Shown: positions 1-12,470, counted from the stretch's first letter. The stretch is DNA of 64,000 nt from Anthonomus grandis grandis (GCF_022605725.1 NC_065557.1:29235543-29299542); one strand, 5' to 3'. Notes: generated from the sequence alone by a model not told the origin. Translations and numbers: made by a program.

Positions 1-1416
1 TATTTAGATGTTCTGCAACTTTATCATCAGCAACTGGTGTAAGATATGTCGATGTATTACAGTGGGATAATTTAGTATTTTTCTATGGTGAACTTTTTTT
101 TCAATAATCTCTATTTATGTTTGCGAAATAAGAATTATATTAGTTTCTTCAATATTTTCTATTGCAAATTCAGAAACATCATTTAATAATTTGTATTAAA
201 TGACATTTATAGTTTTTTTCTCATTTGTTCCTCTCAAAGGTTATTCAAACTCTTTATTGACTTTATTAAAGCATTTGTAATTCACGGGTTAATTTTTAAG
301 TCCAAATGCAGCAAATTTAACTTCAAATAATTTATCAATAGTTTGTATGTTGCTTATTAGATAGTCAGGTGCATAATTCGGACTTAAGTAGTTTAAAGTT
401 CCTTTCCATTCCACATTCAAAGCTAATTTCTGTTGTAGTATAATAATAGAGGCTTTAAGTTGTGTAATATTATTTAGAATTAAGTTTGTCGTATAGTAGG
501 TTATTTAGGTTATTTAGCATATAGTCGGTACCTTTATACGTAATATTTTAAGTTACTATAATTACATATAATAGTCAATAGCTTAGTCAGGGTTCCTGCC
601 AGTTCATTTGCAGAAGTATGTCAAATAATGTAAAAATATGTTTATTAATAATTGTTTTATGTGTAATAGTTTAGCTAAGCAATTTTGGATTCTTTGTACA
701 AAATTTATAAATTAAAATATAGACTTATTTTACACATGAGAGAAATAAGTTGTTTTAATAAAATAGTCTTTTTTTCACATTTCATGGGTTTTACTGGGTT
801 TAAAAATATTGACCATTATTGGTAAATGATCAGTCAATTGAAAGTTTATAATGTATGTTAATATGTCACTTTAGTTAGATTTAAGTTTTTGTCTAATAAA
901 AACTTTTTTAAATTCAGGATAACATAGCTTGCCATAGTTGATGAGTAATTATTTAAATTATAATTTTGTCTGAAAATTTAAATTAATATTAAAAATAATT
1001 ACACTGTAAAAAAAAATTTATTGTAGCAAATATATAATAAATACATAAGCCTACATATAAATCGTGAATAGCAAAGCCTTCCTCGCATCTAGGAACTCTC
1101 TTGCTCAAAAAAGAAACTACTAAAGTCATTATTTGTATGAACAAATAATACGTTTTTGAATATTTAAATAGAAATCTGAACCTATTAGATTGTGTTAATC
1201 TCAAAACAGTTAAAATTTGATGAAAATGTATTTAAAAAAAGCGGTCCAAAGGTCTTTGTTGGCGTCAATACCTTTTTCCGAGTTATTTTAAAAATATAGA
1301 TTAATCTTCTAAAATACCTTTGATGATGGTAATCTAATAGCAGAACTGTCTTTATCTGAACGTATCTTTAAATAAATTAAAATTCCATCAAATAAGTTAT
1401 CAGCGTCATTATAATG
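1..1416. other. AT-rich intergenic DNA, nothing recognised
   Basis: Both strands hold only short stop-rich frames. I see no TE motif, RNA gene or long repeat here. Confidence 0.5.
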
Positions 1417-3440
1417 TGCAGGGTGTTAGCAAAATATACAGACAAACTTTAGTCATCGAATCCTTGGCCAATTTAAAAACAAAATGTTCATATGAGCATG
1501 GGTCTCTAACGGCTTTGTTATCGAGCACAAGCGCTATAAGTAAAGAAATGCAAGTAACCTTCTTAGTAGGTCCAGAATAATAAAAAATGTTTATTGAACA
1601 ATTGGTATGAACTATGATCGATATTGCATATTTTATAAGTAGTAGAGACTTATTAAAAAAGTGGATAAAAATACTAACATCCTGTATTTTAGAAAGAAAA
1701 GACAATAATAGAAAATATAGAATAATAATCGTGCATTATCAAAAACTATCTAATACAACATACAACATTAAACCAAAACAGTAACAAAAAATAACAATAC
1801 TAAAATTTTAAATAGGCGCAAAGCCTCAACAAGTGTTTAAAATGACCTCCCTCAGACGTTACATCAGATTTAACTCTTCGCCTCATTGGTGTTCGTATTG
1901 GCACAAATATTCCTAATGTTTTTCCTATTATCTTACATAATTCGATTCCTCAGGTCATTAACATTTTTGACGGGAGTGGAATAAACTCATGACTTAAGAA
2001 AACCCCAAAAACCTAGAGGATTTAAATCTGGCGATCGAGTAGGCCAAGGTTCCTCCCCGATCTATCCAATGATTTGAAAAAATACTGTATCTAAGTGATT
2101 ACGTACATTGATACTAAAATGGACTGGTGCACCATCATGCATGAACCATAAGTGTTGCCTCAGCTGAAGAGGAATTTCTACAAAAAGAACAGGTAACTCT
2201 TCCGGTAGGAAATGAAGGTAGGATTCTCCTGTTAGGCGTTGTAGGAGAAAATATGGGCCGATTAAATGATTATCAATTAATTCAAGCCATACATTTACTA
2301 AAACCTAATGCTGAAAATGAGCCTCAAAGATTCCATGTGGATTCTTCTCAGCCCATAAGCGATTCTTATGGAAATTTCGTATGCAATGTCTTCCTAAAGT
2401 AGCCTAGTCAGTAAACAAAATACCGTTTAATAAATAAGAATGTGAGCGATTTAATGAAACATCCATTGACCAAAAAATAGACGCAGAAAAAAGTCTCTAG
2501 ATAGTAGAGCTTCCACGCGTTGAATATGAAATAGATACAAATGATTTTCTTTAGGAATTTTAAATATAGTGTTAGTAAGTTGCTAACATTTAATATGTTG
2601 GCAATTTTTCGAGTACTTGTTTCAGGTGCCTCCTTAATTAACTCTAGAACTGCTTCTTCTAGTTGCACCGGTCATTCTTGTCGAGCAGGCCAAACTTCAC
2701 GCAAACGTTAGTGAAGACGAGCAAATATTGTGTGATGGGGTACTCTACATCCTGAATACAACTCAGCATACAATCTTCGAGCTTGCCGACCATTTCCATT
2801 ACTTCAACCATAGATAAAATGCATTTCTAACAGTTCCGCATTTGTAAAATCCATTTTTTTCAATAAAAGAAAAATTAATTATTTATTAGTAACTAAAGCT
2901 TAATAGTGAAGGAACGCTAATTTGACATTTTGTATTTTGCAGATGAATGCTGACATTTTGTATTTAATATTAAATAAATGTTAATAGTAGCCTACTAGAT
3001 AATGTATTAAAGAAATGAAAAATACGCGTCAAATTTTTTTTGGAAAAAAAAGGCGCCTCATACGAAAAAAAAAGAGGTTTCTTGTCAAAAGCTGAACGGG
3101 GAATTCAAAAATTAGTTTTAATTTAAAATATCTCAGAGGCGTACCATTTTTTTCTTAAAATAATTGAGATCATTACACGTATGCGCGTCAACGGTGAACA
3201 TAAAATTCTTAATTAAATGTCAAAAAATGCGCGATAACTACCTCTTAAAACTCTCCAAATTTTAGTTTCATACCTCGACCGGTTTCAGAGCAATAAATAA
3301 ATGGTCAATTTTTACACACTTCGTATCTCGGAAAACGAAGCATTTGCGGACATACGTTTATATAGTAATCTGTCATTATTTTTCCATATCGAATCACCCC
3401 CTGAAATTTGTCGTACTTACGTACTAACACTTTGTATATA
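1417..3440 (-). mobile_element. Degenerate Tc1/mariner-like DNA transposon
   Basis: The limits are inferred from GGGTGTTAG-type sequence at the left edge (about 1420) and the complementary AAGTGTTAGTA, read on the minus strand, at the right edge (about 3420-3440). Between them lies a decayed minus-strand transposase. The stretch 3040-3440 beyond the transposase start is non-coding sequence of the kind found in the long termini of this group. The TIRs have diverged too far to align by eye, so the ends are approximate and no clear TA duplication was confirmed. Confidence 0.5.
1815..2854 (-). pseudogene. IS630/Tc1/mariner-type transposase pseudogene
   Basis: The minus strand begins MDFTNAELLEMHFIYG, the N-terminal helix-turn-helix (DUF4817-like) typical of arthropod transposases in this group. 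It continues to an HTH stretch near 2408-2668 containing APETSTRKIANILNVS. Downstream pieces resemble the DDE half: a block ending LIDNHLIGPYFL, then HLWFMHDGAPVHFSINVRNHL with the second catalytic aspartate, then a degraded WIGR/SPDL-like block near 2030. Several stops and frameshifts break it, and no single frame exceeds about 86 codons. Family assignment is firm at superfamily level only. The intact protein would act on its own terminal repeats in the nucleus; this copy cannot be functional. Confidence 0.75.
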
Positions 3441-4511
3441 AGCGATTCGATGGTTTAACTTTATCTAACGAAACTTTATCTACATGTTTTATTAATGCCA
3501 TGTGCATTATGTCCAGGAAGGTTAAAACAATTAACATTTGTTAGTTTATGACATTTTGATAATAATAATATATTACAATACTTGTGATTTTACGCTGGCA
3601 AAAAAGTGATAAATTTATTATATTTTATTGTTAAGTCTCTTATGCTGATATGAAGAATATTCAATGACTTACAGACTAAATCAATATAGCTTGCTAAAAA
3701 TTCTAGATTAGTAGTTGTATCTTTATACTCTGGTTTTCTAAATCTTTAAGAAACACAGTACAATCAATTATAATGAGGCAACTTGGTAGTTTATTAGTTT
3801 TCGTGCTAGTCTAGCTTTCTTGACGAATATTGCACATTTTACATCTTTACTTTCACTGTCATGTTTGTCATAATTTTTTGAGTAGTTGTAATTTGCTTGA
3901 GCACAATTTATACATTGTTGGTGTTTAGCTTTCCACTACAGTAAGTACATATTTGTTCTTTATTACAACTTAATATCTCATGCACAAACCGATCTCATTT
4001 GTAGCTTTTTTTATTTAACAGGTTTTGAAATAGTTAACAGAGACCCCATCCAATGTCCAACTTATAATTAATTTTTTTAAGTGACAACGTATGAGCAAAT
4101 ATCGTCTATTTCCTGATATGTTTTAATTACATATTAAAGTTAATTTTTAGCTTATCACTATTATTAACTAGACTTTTTAGAGCTTTTAAGTCATTTATTA
4201 AGTAGTCTTCGGTACTCTAGTTGGTATCTAAAACAATAATTATTTCAATTCTTCAAACTTGTATTGCTTTTGGCTGTTTAAGTTTAATAAAAACAGTTTT
4301 TCGTGGCTTATCTGTAATTCCTTAATACTGAATTATTTAAATCGTGGTCATTTTTGACAGAAGATTTTAGCATAATATTAGTGTTGCACATAAAGTTAGT
4401 ATAGCCTCAAGATCAGGATTCTAGGTTTTCAGAATAAAGTAAAAATGTATAAGGTATAATGAAATTCCTACAGTCTTCCTCCACTTATTTGTTAAATATT
4501 ATTCAGTTTTT
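3441..4511. other. AT-rich stretch, nothing recognised
   Basis: No open frame of useful length, TE motif or structured repeat was found on either strand. Confidence 0.4.
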
Positions 4512-4568
4512 ATAAATCCCGATATGTTTTGGACACAGCCGTACCCATCATCAGGGGATAAAAAGCTT
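4505..4568 (-). mobile_element. Possible Penelope-like element tail remnant
   Basis: On the minus strand the sequence reads CCTGATGATGG followed by ACGGCTGTGTCCAAAACAT. This resembles the CTGATGATGG...CGAAACG signature often seen near the end of insect Penelope-like elements. No RT or GIY-YIG domain lies beside it, so this is at best a short scrap. Confidence 0.3.
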
Positions 4569-4846
4569 AAAATTGGTATACTGAATGATGTTTAATAAAT
4601 AAATGTAGGGACACTGTGAGATTTGTATTTTGCCTTAATATACGACTCCACTGCAAATATGGACTATTTCTTTACTATTAAAAATGTAAAGTAAGGAAAA
4701 ATAGGTATTAAAATATAAATCTATATTTCATTTTCTTTTCATAAAAATGTTTCTAAATCGAGGAAATATTGAATTTATTTTTGATCACTAGTTTAATTAA
4801 CCGTATATTAACTAAATCGAAAAATATATACGTGTGTATCGATATA

Positions 4847-5260
4847 TACAGGGTGTCCCGAAATTACATCGCAATATTTTACCAGCCGCATCTTTGTCTA
4901 AAAATAAGACAAAAACTCCATATACAGTATGGTTCAAAAGTGCATCGTTTTTAAGTTACAGGGTGTTTTCTGAATCATGTTAAAGATGGTTTTTTGTTAA
5001 TATATCCGGAACGCCTAGTTGTAATCTTTTAAAATTTTCAACATTTACTATTGGTTTTATTAAAAACTGATATTATATACATTTTTGCCAAAATGTATAC
5101 AGGGTCGTGTAAAATAAGTGGTCGGTAAAGTTTAAATTGTTAAAACTTTTTTTCTAGCAACTCCATGATAATTTTGGTATTAGAGTTGAAAAGAACAAAC
5201 ATTTTTACATAAAAAAGGTTCTCTTATCTAATTTCGATAGGAGCTTCCGTTTTCGAAAAA
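4847..5260 (+). repeat. Left TIR of the 4847-6772 transposon
   Basis: This 414-bp arm pairs with 6362-6772 as an inverted repeat. It contains a second internal CAGGGTG-type motif (ACAGGGTGTTTTCTGA near 4959) and a CAGGGTCGTGTAAAATAAGT motif near 5100, both preserved in the other arm. Confidence 0.88.
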
Positions 5261-5510
5261 ACTAGATGTAAATATTTTGCAAAGAGAACGCGTAAGTTAT
5301 TTTGGTAACAGTTAATAAAATTAAAAAGCATCTTAAAAATCCGTTGGGGATAAACATGACCTAAGACTATCACAAATACTTTATTTAAGATCGAAAATTG
5401 TTTTTCGAGTTTAATTGTTCTTTTTTAATGTAATTGAATAGGTAAAAAAAAGGAACAATTAATTTATTACGTAAAAAAAAACATATAAACACCAAACAAA
5501 AAAGCACAAA

Positions 5511-6164
5511 TTACAACAAATGTTCAAAGTGGTTTCCATTTTGCTGAAGACACAATCTTGCCCTACGCGTTATTGAGCGAGTAGCCCTTAAAACAAAAAA
5601 TGAATTTCTCTTTACTCTATTGCATGTTAAATGAACCATTTCGTGTGAAAGTGGCTTCGTCCGTCCATAAAATGGAAGGAATTAAGTTTGGATTATTAAT
5701 TACCCATTGACATAATTGGATCCCGTTGAGGATCCGTCGAAAATCGTCTGGCTCTAAATCTTGAACGCACTGGTAATGAAACGGATGTAACCCTTGGGAT
5801 CTTAGCATTCTTCCAGTCTAATAAAAATTAAATTACTATCGTAACAATAAGTAATTTTTTTAATTACTTACTATAGAGCGAGGGCTCTTGACACATATCT
5901 TATACTTGCCCCCGGATTTTCTTCAAAAACATTTAAAACATTTTCTAAATTATAATCTTCTTCTGGTCTGCCTTGTCCACGAGCTCTTTCAAAACTTCCG
6001 TTATTGCATCAATTTCGGTGAGTGTTTATAAAAACTTGACGATCTGAAACATGTCTTAGGGGAAATCTTCGGCGATACTCACGGACAGCCGCTAAAGAAC
6101 TGCCATTACACAAACCATAAACAAAATACATGTCAGCTAACTCTTGATTTGTAAATCTAGCCAT
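5511..6164 (-). pseudogene. Transposase pseudogene with internal deletion
   Basis: From the minus-strand ATG at 6164 the protein starts MARFTNQELADMYFVYGL, an arthropod-type HTH. It runs through a degraded linker to an open block (5808-5617) reading LHPFHYQCVQDLEPDDFRR and then ILWTDEATFTRNG, which carries the first catalytic aspartate. The reading then jumps to ATRSITRRARLCLQQNG and a terminal NHFEHLL at 5511. The segment that should hold the second and third acidic residues is therefore missing. A GTAAGT...TTTTATTAG stretch of about 60 bp (roughly 5815-5875) looks like a small intron, although the frames on its two sides do not join cleanly. The element is non-autonomous. Confidence 0.8.
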
Positions 6165-6361
6165 AATTTTTGAAAAATGAATCACAAAAAAGAACTAATT
6201 TACTTCGCCAAAGCAAATTTAAAAAATGTGAAATGTCAACAAAACGTTAAACAATATTTAACAAATAAACTAATTATCAACAAACACAGCCAACTATTAT
6301 TTTACAAGATGTTATTTGTAGTTACTTTTGAAATACCAGTTCATGATTTATTAATAATTGA

Positions 6362-6772
6362 TTTTTTCGAAAACGGAAGCTTCTATCGAAATTAGACAAG
6401 AGCACCTTTTTTATGTAAAAATGTATGTTTTTTCAATTCTAATGCCAAAATTATCACGGAGTTGCTAGAAAAAAAGTTTTAACAATTTAAACTTTACCGA
6501 CCACTTATTTTACACGACCCTGTATTTTGGCAAAAAGTTATTGCAATATCAGTTTTTAATAAAACCAGTAGTAAATGTTGAAAATTTCAAAAGATTACAA
6601 CTAGGCGTTCCGGATATATTAACAAAAAACCATCTTTAACATGATTCATAAAACACTCTGTAATTTAAAAACGATGCACTTTTGAACCATACTGTATATG
6701 GACTTTTTGTCTTATTTTTAGACAAAGATGCGGCTGGTAAAATATTGCGATGTAATTTCGGGACACCCTGCA
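6362..6772 (-). repeat. Right TIR of the 4847-6772 transposon
   Basis: This 411-bp arm is the reverse complement of 4847-5260, with scattered substitutions and small indels. It ends GGGACACCCTGCA, followed by TA. Confidence 0.88.
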
Positions 6773-7108
6773 TAACGTGATATACATATATATGAACATT
6801 TTTAAAAATTGTCATAAGATAAACTAGCAAAAAAGGCAAATCCAAATCCAGAAAGATACGATTTATGTACCTACATTCTATTTATACAAATCGAATAACT
6901 ACCTTAAAGTTCACGATAAAAGTATATGTTTGAGTGCTGTGAGAAGACCTATGGTTATTCTTGACTTTTTTAAATAATTTAAAAGTATTTAAAAAATATA
7001 TTTTAATTATAAATTATTTAATTAAAATATTTTAGTTTATTTATGCTTAATAAGTGTTTATGTCTTATTACCTATTCTATTTAAAGTCAATAAAAGACAG
7101 GCTAATAA

Positions 7109-7957
7109 ATTACAAAATTCGGTGCAAATTAAGATTTTTTTTCCTATATACATGTGTCCTAAAATGCACTTCCTCAGAACTACAGCCCGCGCAAATTGTT
7201 TAAAGGAAATCGATTATTTAGATCCCTAACTGGAATTATGCTTCAATTCGTCTAAAAATTTTCAGTCAATCAAATTTTAGGTAGGATTCAGGAAGCTCAC
7301 TCTTATGATGGGGGATAAGGGTATCCCCATATCTTGTGTCGAATAAGAAATTTGAAAATCTAAAACACCATTTAATTAGCCATGAAAAACTCTAAAATTA
7401 TTAATGTTTGCATTTTTTTGATAAAATGAATGTAATTTTACAAAAATTAATGCAGTTACAACCCACTTTTTTTACCACACACGTTTTTTCTAAATTGGTA
7501 GTTTAATTGGCTTTAATATTGCTCCCCTTTCAGTTATCAGCGATTTTCTCGGAAATGCTTAATTATATCGCAAAAATTCAAAAGACATTTTTTTTTTACT
7601 TTTTCAGGGCTAACTAGATGGTGTTGCTAAATATTTAAATTTCGTTACTAACCTAAGATATGGGCTATTAGAAGGGTAAGCTTCCCTGAATCCTCCTCTA
7701 AAATTGAATTTACACTATTTTTGGGACGGAAAATAAAAAGAGCATCCAAAAAAGGGAGACATGCAAACTTTGAGTAGAATGAATGCATATTTCGATTATA
7801 ATTACAGTTCCAAATAATCGATTTTCGTTAAGCAATTTGTGCAGGCTGTAGTTCTGAGAAGAAGCATTTTAGGATGCATGTTTATAGGGAAAAAAGTATT
7901 ATTTCGATTCCAACAATACGTTGTTAAAATATTTGTACTGAATTTTGTAACACCCTG
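7109..7957. mobile_element. Non-autonomous foldback/MITE-like element
   Basis: The left part (7109 to about 7420) is matched in inverse by about 7560-7957. Shared blocks include CCTAAAATGC..CTTCTCAGAACTACAGCC, AAATCGATTATTT and GGATTCAGG-AAGCT. The right end terminates ACACCCTGGTT, giving the CAGGGTGTTACAAAATTC terminus of CAGGGTG-ended mariner-group elements. The left end starts TTACAAAATTC and lacks the last few terminal bases. No coding sequence lies between the arms, so movement would need a transposase supplied elsewhere. Confidence 0.75.
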
Positions 7958-9188
7958 GTTTTCTTCTCGCATACTGGCTCTTGTAAATATGATTTACTTC
8001 TATTAATAATATTGAAAATGATTATTTACTATAAATCAATTAAAAAAAAAAGTATTTCGTAATATCCGCAAAAAAAGCATTTAGTGTCACATATAATAGT
8101 TTCAATTTATAATGTGTAAGAATGTATTTGGCCTTCAGCTTTAATCTGGGTATTCACGCCGTTTACATGATCTTACTTAACAGCAATTTATTAAACGCAT
8201 ATAAAAAAGATGTTTCGTTCACTTTATACGCCACTGAACTAAGCCGAAAGGTACACCTGGACGAGGATGCGTGATTTCTCTTCAAAGAATTGACCTAACT
8301 CTAGTTATCCCCATTAGATGGTTGGCTGGATTTTAATAAAAGGATGATTGCCGACTCTAAAATGTATGCACCCAGGGTTGAACATTACCCTAAACGCCTC
8401 CCTTTCGGGGTGTAAATATATCGGTTTTTTAAAGGTTTAAGTCGAAATTTTTTCGATAAGAATGTGGTAATTTAATGGTTGATAATAAATCCTCAAAAGC
8501 TTTATTTATTAAGCATTTGTTTTTTAAGATGTGTTGCAAGGATAGCATTAAGCTAAGGAGGTATAATCCTCTTATTTGGCAAAAAGTTAGAAATTCAGAT
8601 TTATTTTTGAAGTTATGTTTTAGCATCAGAATATAAAAAATATTTAATTTAAAATTGTTATCTAATTCAATAAAGGTAAAGTACACCACAAAAATATATT
8701 ATACAATTCATATTATCGTTAAAAATATTTTAAATTAATTATCTGAACCATTTGCTTTGTATTTGTCCATTAGTCAGATAGATGTATGGTTAAAAACGTG
8801 ATGGCTAACGTAAATAAAGTAGTTAAATAAATTAAATTGATTTTTAGTTAACCTTTATAATATGCGTAATTGATTTCGAATTCAGAAATGCCGCGAAATG
8901 GTTTTTGCAGCCCTTTTATAGCACAATCAAACAAATTATATGTATAAAAAAAATTTAATACCTACATGGCTATGAAAATTTTTGAGTATATTTCAGCTAT
9001 TTACATTACAACTGATAATAAACCCCGTGGAGGGCCGGGAAATAGGAGTAGCATTTTAGTATGCTCTGATAAGAGGTGGCTCAAAGAGTAATTTGGACCA
9101 CCAGGGATGAAAGGCAGGACACTTATGAAATTTGACACTAGAGGAACCTTGGCAAAGAGTCTGGATATCACAAAGGTATGTTTAGAGC
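7958..9188. other. AT-rich stretch, nothing recognised
   Basis: Short stop-limited frames only. The 86-codon minus frame at 8429-8689 has the composition of AT-rich noise and no family resemblance. Confidence 0.4.
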
Positions 9189-9273
9189 CGGCACTGGACG
9201 TGACAGTATTGTATCAAAGGTAAGCGATATTGTATTGTAGGAAGCTGGACATGACAGTATCGTATCATGAGGA
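9189..9273 (+). repeat. Short imperfect direct repeat
   Basis: CTGGACGTGACAGTATTGTA recurs about 50 bases later as CTGGACATGACAGTATCGTA, each followed by TCA. The block is G-richer than its surroundings. No function is apparent. Confidence 0.5.
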
Positions 9274-9493
9274 AGCTAATTCCATTAATAGCAAAAATAC
9301 CTTGTATGGAATGGAATCAGAAAACAATAATGTAGATGCCTATTTACCTACTACTTTTTTTCTACACCTAATAAAAAAAGCCTTTCAGAAGAAAATATAA
9401 GCTTAGCCTTAGCGATGAGAGTAAGAATATCATGTACCTTTTTTTTCTCTTGAAAAACGATCACTTACATTTAAAGGTAGGTACTATTATATA

Positions 9494-9556
9494 AATATGT
9501 ATGCTATATATATTCATATACATGTATACACACATACATGTATATACATATATACA
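9494..9556. repeat. Degenerate (TA/CA) simple repeat
   Basis: Alternating TATA/TACA/CATA tract, a decayed dinucleotide microsatellite. Confidence 0.7.
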
Positions 9557-9894
9557 AAAAAGGTTGTCTTCTGTTGAGTTGATGTTATCGATATCTTAAA
9601 AACTATTTTTGAAAATGTAAGTAGACTGTATATATTCGGCAGGAGACAAACAAAAAAAAATCTTAATTTCTCAGACCTCGATTATATATCGTCCATTAAA
9701 ACATCCTGTATGCAAATTTACTATAATTTTTTGTTAAAATAAAAATAGAAAAAATAAATTATAGGATAATTTTTTATACTAACTTTTATTTTATAGGGAT
9801 TTTATAAAAGTTGAAAGACAGAGCACTAGAATATGACGAAAAAAGACACATTAAGGAAATTAATACATCATATTAATTTTAAACCAGGTGTTTC

Positions 9895-11045
9895 ACTAAG
9901 CGTGGATCGCTTATATCTCGAGAACTGTCAATCTGATATTAGAATTTGTTTTTACATTATAAAGGTAGTCGAGAGAAAATACTGAAAATGATTTTTCAAA
10001 TTGAAATTTGTCTACTAGGAGGCGTAATTGAAAGGTCCATAATTCAGTTCTAATTTTCTTCGGTAAAATTAGCTTAAGGTACCATTTTTTTACATATAAT
10101 TAGAAATCTTGGATTATTTTCCATAATTTTAGTCAACGACTTATTGGCTTCATAATGTAGGGGAAGGTAGTGAAAGTGTAGTTGTTTAAATGGCTATAAC
10201 TTTTAAAAGACTTATCCAATTTTGTTCAAGTTATGGTTGTTTAAATGTGAAATATAAGGACTATTAAATATTTTATCTAGTAGTATGTGAAACTTTTCAG
10301 TTAAATTGGTAAGAGGCGTAATTTGAATTAAAAACTGTTATTTTGATTTGTTCAGAAAAATTTAAATGGCATGGTATAGTGTTAATAGCAGAAACGAAAA
10401 GTAGATTAAATTTACCGCATAAATAAACCGCATCTTTTTTTTTCTCTTGTATTTTTCGAGTTATTATCAAAATGAGAATTTTTCACACTTAATATGGGTA
10501 TGTCACTTGGCATTAATAATTACTATTGGGTTTATTTTTATTTATTTAGCCCTTCCCTTCGCAGTTTATGTAGGCATCGGACTAATTCAAATTATGTAAA
10601 AATAACAAAATTTCTAAAAATTATGAATATAATTTAATTTAAACATCATAATGCTAATTTTTTTTTACAATTATGAGAGGTAAATCTAAATACGTGGGAA
10701 ATCATCGGAAGAATGATTTTAAAAATATTTAAGAACATTTGAACTTTATCCATATCATGTATCCTTGCACTAGGCTCTATCAGAAAATCATTTTAAAATA
10801 CGATTCGACCATTGTTATGCCATGCTTAGATTAATTTCCATAACAAATAATGCATTATTTTCCCTTCAGAAAAAACCCTCACTGGATGAGAAAGGAGAAA
10901 CATCAAAACAGGTGAAGTTACATGTCTGGTGCGGAGTATAGGGAAATAGAATTATTGGGCCATTTATTATTGATGGACATTTAAATGGTGAATCATATCT
11001 TAACTTTTTTAAAGCATAGCTTACCAATATTGTTAGAATTGACAA
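9895..11045 (+). mobile_element. Truncated mariner-like element
   Basis: The left edge reads CAGGTGTTTCACTAAGCGTG, a CAGGxGTT-type terminus. It is followed by about 800 bp of non-coding sequence such as precedes the transposase in long-TIR mariner-group elements. A transposase scrap on the same strand follows at 10730-11025. No matching right TIR was found, so the 3' part is probably lost. Confidence 0.5.
10730..11025 (+). pseudogene. Mariner-like transposase fragment
   Basis: The plus strand reads NPHWMRKEKHQ, then VKLHVWCGV, a stop, GNRIIGPFIIDGHLNGESYL. This is the well-known block between the first and second catalytic aspartates of arthropod mariner-like transposases (family form: NVWCGIIGNRIIGPFFIDG-like). 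Upstream of 10866 only weak traces remain (a PYH..C.Q-like stretch). Stops and frameshifts are frequent, and the C-terminal third is absent. Confidence 0.7.
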
Positions 11046-11079
11046 AAACAAAGAATACACAACGTCACGGTCTCACAAC

Positions 11080-11136
11080 ATATATAATAACAGGTTATAC
11101 GTATTTCGCTCTAGCTAGACCATCATCAGACATAAA
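11080..11136 (-). mobile_element. Possible Penelope-like element tail remnant
   Basis: The minus strand reads ATGTCTGATGATGGTCTAG, then AGAGCGAAATACGTATAACC. This is the same (T)CTGATGATGG...CGAAA pattern as at 4505-4568. No adjacent RT was identified. Confidence 0.35.
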
Positions 11137-11440
11137 ATCAAAATATTAAGGTAAACAAAACTAAAAATTTAGATAAAAAACCCTAAAAAATATTTAAAAG
11201 CCATGCAAAACTTATCGACTATCTAGGCATATACCAATAAAAAACCTAAATGCCATCAAAAATTATCTAACGTAAGGTGGAGATTCTGACTATATAAATA
11301 AAATAGAAATGATTTTTAAGGCACGCAAAATCAAATGTTTAATTTTATATTTGGTTTATTGTATTTAAATTCATTGTTTTGTTTATTAATTAGAAAAGAA
11401 AATTATGATTTTTTTTATTTAATGCATTTGTTTTTTTACA

Positions 11441-12470
11441 GATGGAAAAAGGCAGAAGTGTTTTAATTAAAAAACCATTGTCGAGTTGAGCGAATTGAAT
11501 ATCTCAAGCAAATAATAAGATTTCGTGCTGAAAAAAGAAATATTGTTTTTATGGATAAAACATATATTCACAGTAGCCATATTGTGGATATTTAAAAACA
11601 TACATGTATATGATATATGTACAATGTTTTCGCTGGTCAAAGCAGCAGAGTTGAAAAAACCTATTCCTAAAGGAAAAAACTTATTATTATTCATGCTAGC
11701 GTGGCAAGTAAATTTATGCCAAACGCACTATTAGTATTTAAATCAGGTAAACTTTTGTTATTTTTTATTCTATTATCTCTAATCTGCAAGCTTCTCTTAA
11801 AAGTGGTCAATTTTACTACACTTTTTATAGTTATAAAGAACATGTTTATTAAACGTATTTAAATTTTCATGATAAGGTCTTGTAATATTTAAATATTTTT
11901 TAGGGTCTAATATAGAAGGTTATCATTTGATATGAATAATCAAAATGTTATGCAATGGGTTCAAACACAATTGCTACCAAATTTACTACATCTATCTGTA
12001 TTGATAGTAGACAATTCATCTTATCAGTATATTATCATTCAATGAAATATTACTTCTGCAAGATCAAAGATAGATGTGATAAAATGGTTAACAGAGTAGT
12101 ATATAGAGTTTAAAGAAAATTTAACGAAAGAAGAATTGTATAAAATAATTTAGTGCAATAAATGCAAGTATTCTCCAAAATATAAACAAGACATCTTTTT
12201 GAAATAACATGGTCATAAAGCCCTTCGCCTACCGTCTTATCACCCTAATTTTAACGCTATCGAAAAAATATGGGCAGCCATAAAAAATTGGATGGCTACT
12301 CGAAATACCACATTTTCATTAGCTAATGTAGAATTATTAACTCGGCAATGGTTTGAAGAGCTAGCAGTTGAGGAGTGAACCAAAATATGCGAGCACATAA
12401 AAAATATCAGAATACCCAAATTCAAAAAGAAATTATATTGGATGCAGCGATGGACAGTTTAAAATTTGAT
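11441..12470 (+). pseudogene. DDE endonuclease-type transposase pseudogene with intron
   Basis: A pyrimidine-rich acceptor (TTTTTTTACAG) precedes 11441. The frame then gives a KWKK-like start, RAEKRNIVFMDKTYIHSSH (first catalytic D), a glycine/lysine-rich AELKKPIPKGKNLLL block and ALLVFKSG. Next comes an intron-like gap (11747-11903, GTAAAC...TTTTTAG), then NVMQWVQTQLLPNLL, LIVDNSSYQ (second D), IDVIKWLTE, and HGHKALRLPSYHPNFNAIEKIWA, which supplies the final acidic residue, ending near ELDAAMDSL. This is the IS630-related DDE family common in insects with an E in the third position. At least four frameshifts or stops make it non-functional. No TIRs were found. It is the most complete coding relic in the first 19 kb. 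Confidence 0.8.
11747..11903 (+). other. GT-AG intron relic in the DDE transposase
   Basis: The protein similarity breaks at AAATCAG|GTAAAC and resumes after TTTTTAG|GGTCTAAT with the next expected residues (FKSG, then a NIEGYH-like block). A 157-bp spliced intron therefore explains the gap better than a random insertion. Confidence 0.6.

Larger units (their letters stand above)
4847..6772 (-). mobile_element. Tc1/mariner-group transposon with ~410-bp TIRs
   Basis: The two ends are near-identical inverted repeats starting TACAGGGTGTCCCGAAATTA (left) and the same with TGCAGGG (right). TA dinucleotides flank it at 4845-4846 and 6773-6774, matching the TA target duplication of the superfamily. 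The total is 1,926 bp. The interior carries a minus-strand transposase that has lost most of its catalytic half. The TIR arms stay highly similar over 400 bases, which suggests a fairly young copy or one kept by gene conversion. Confidence 0.88.
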
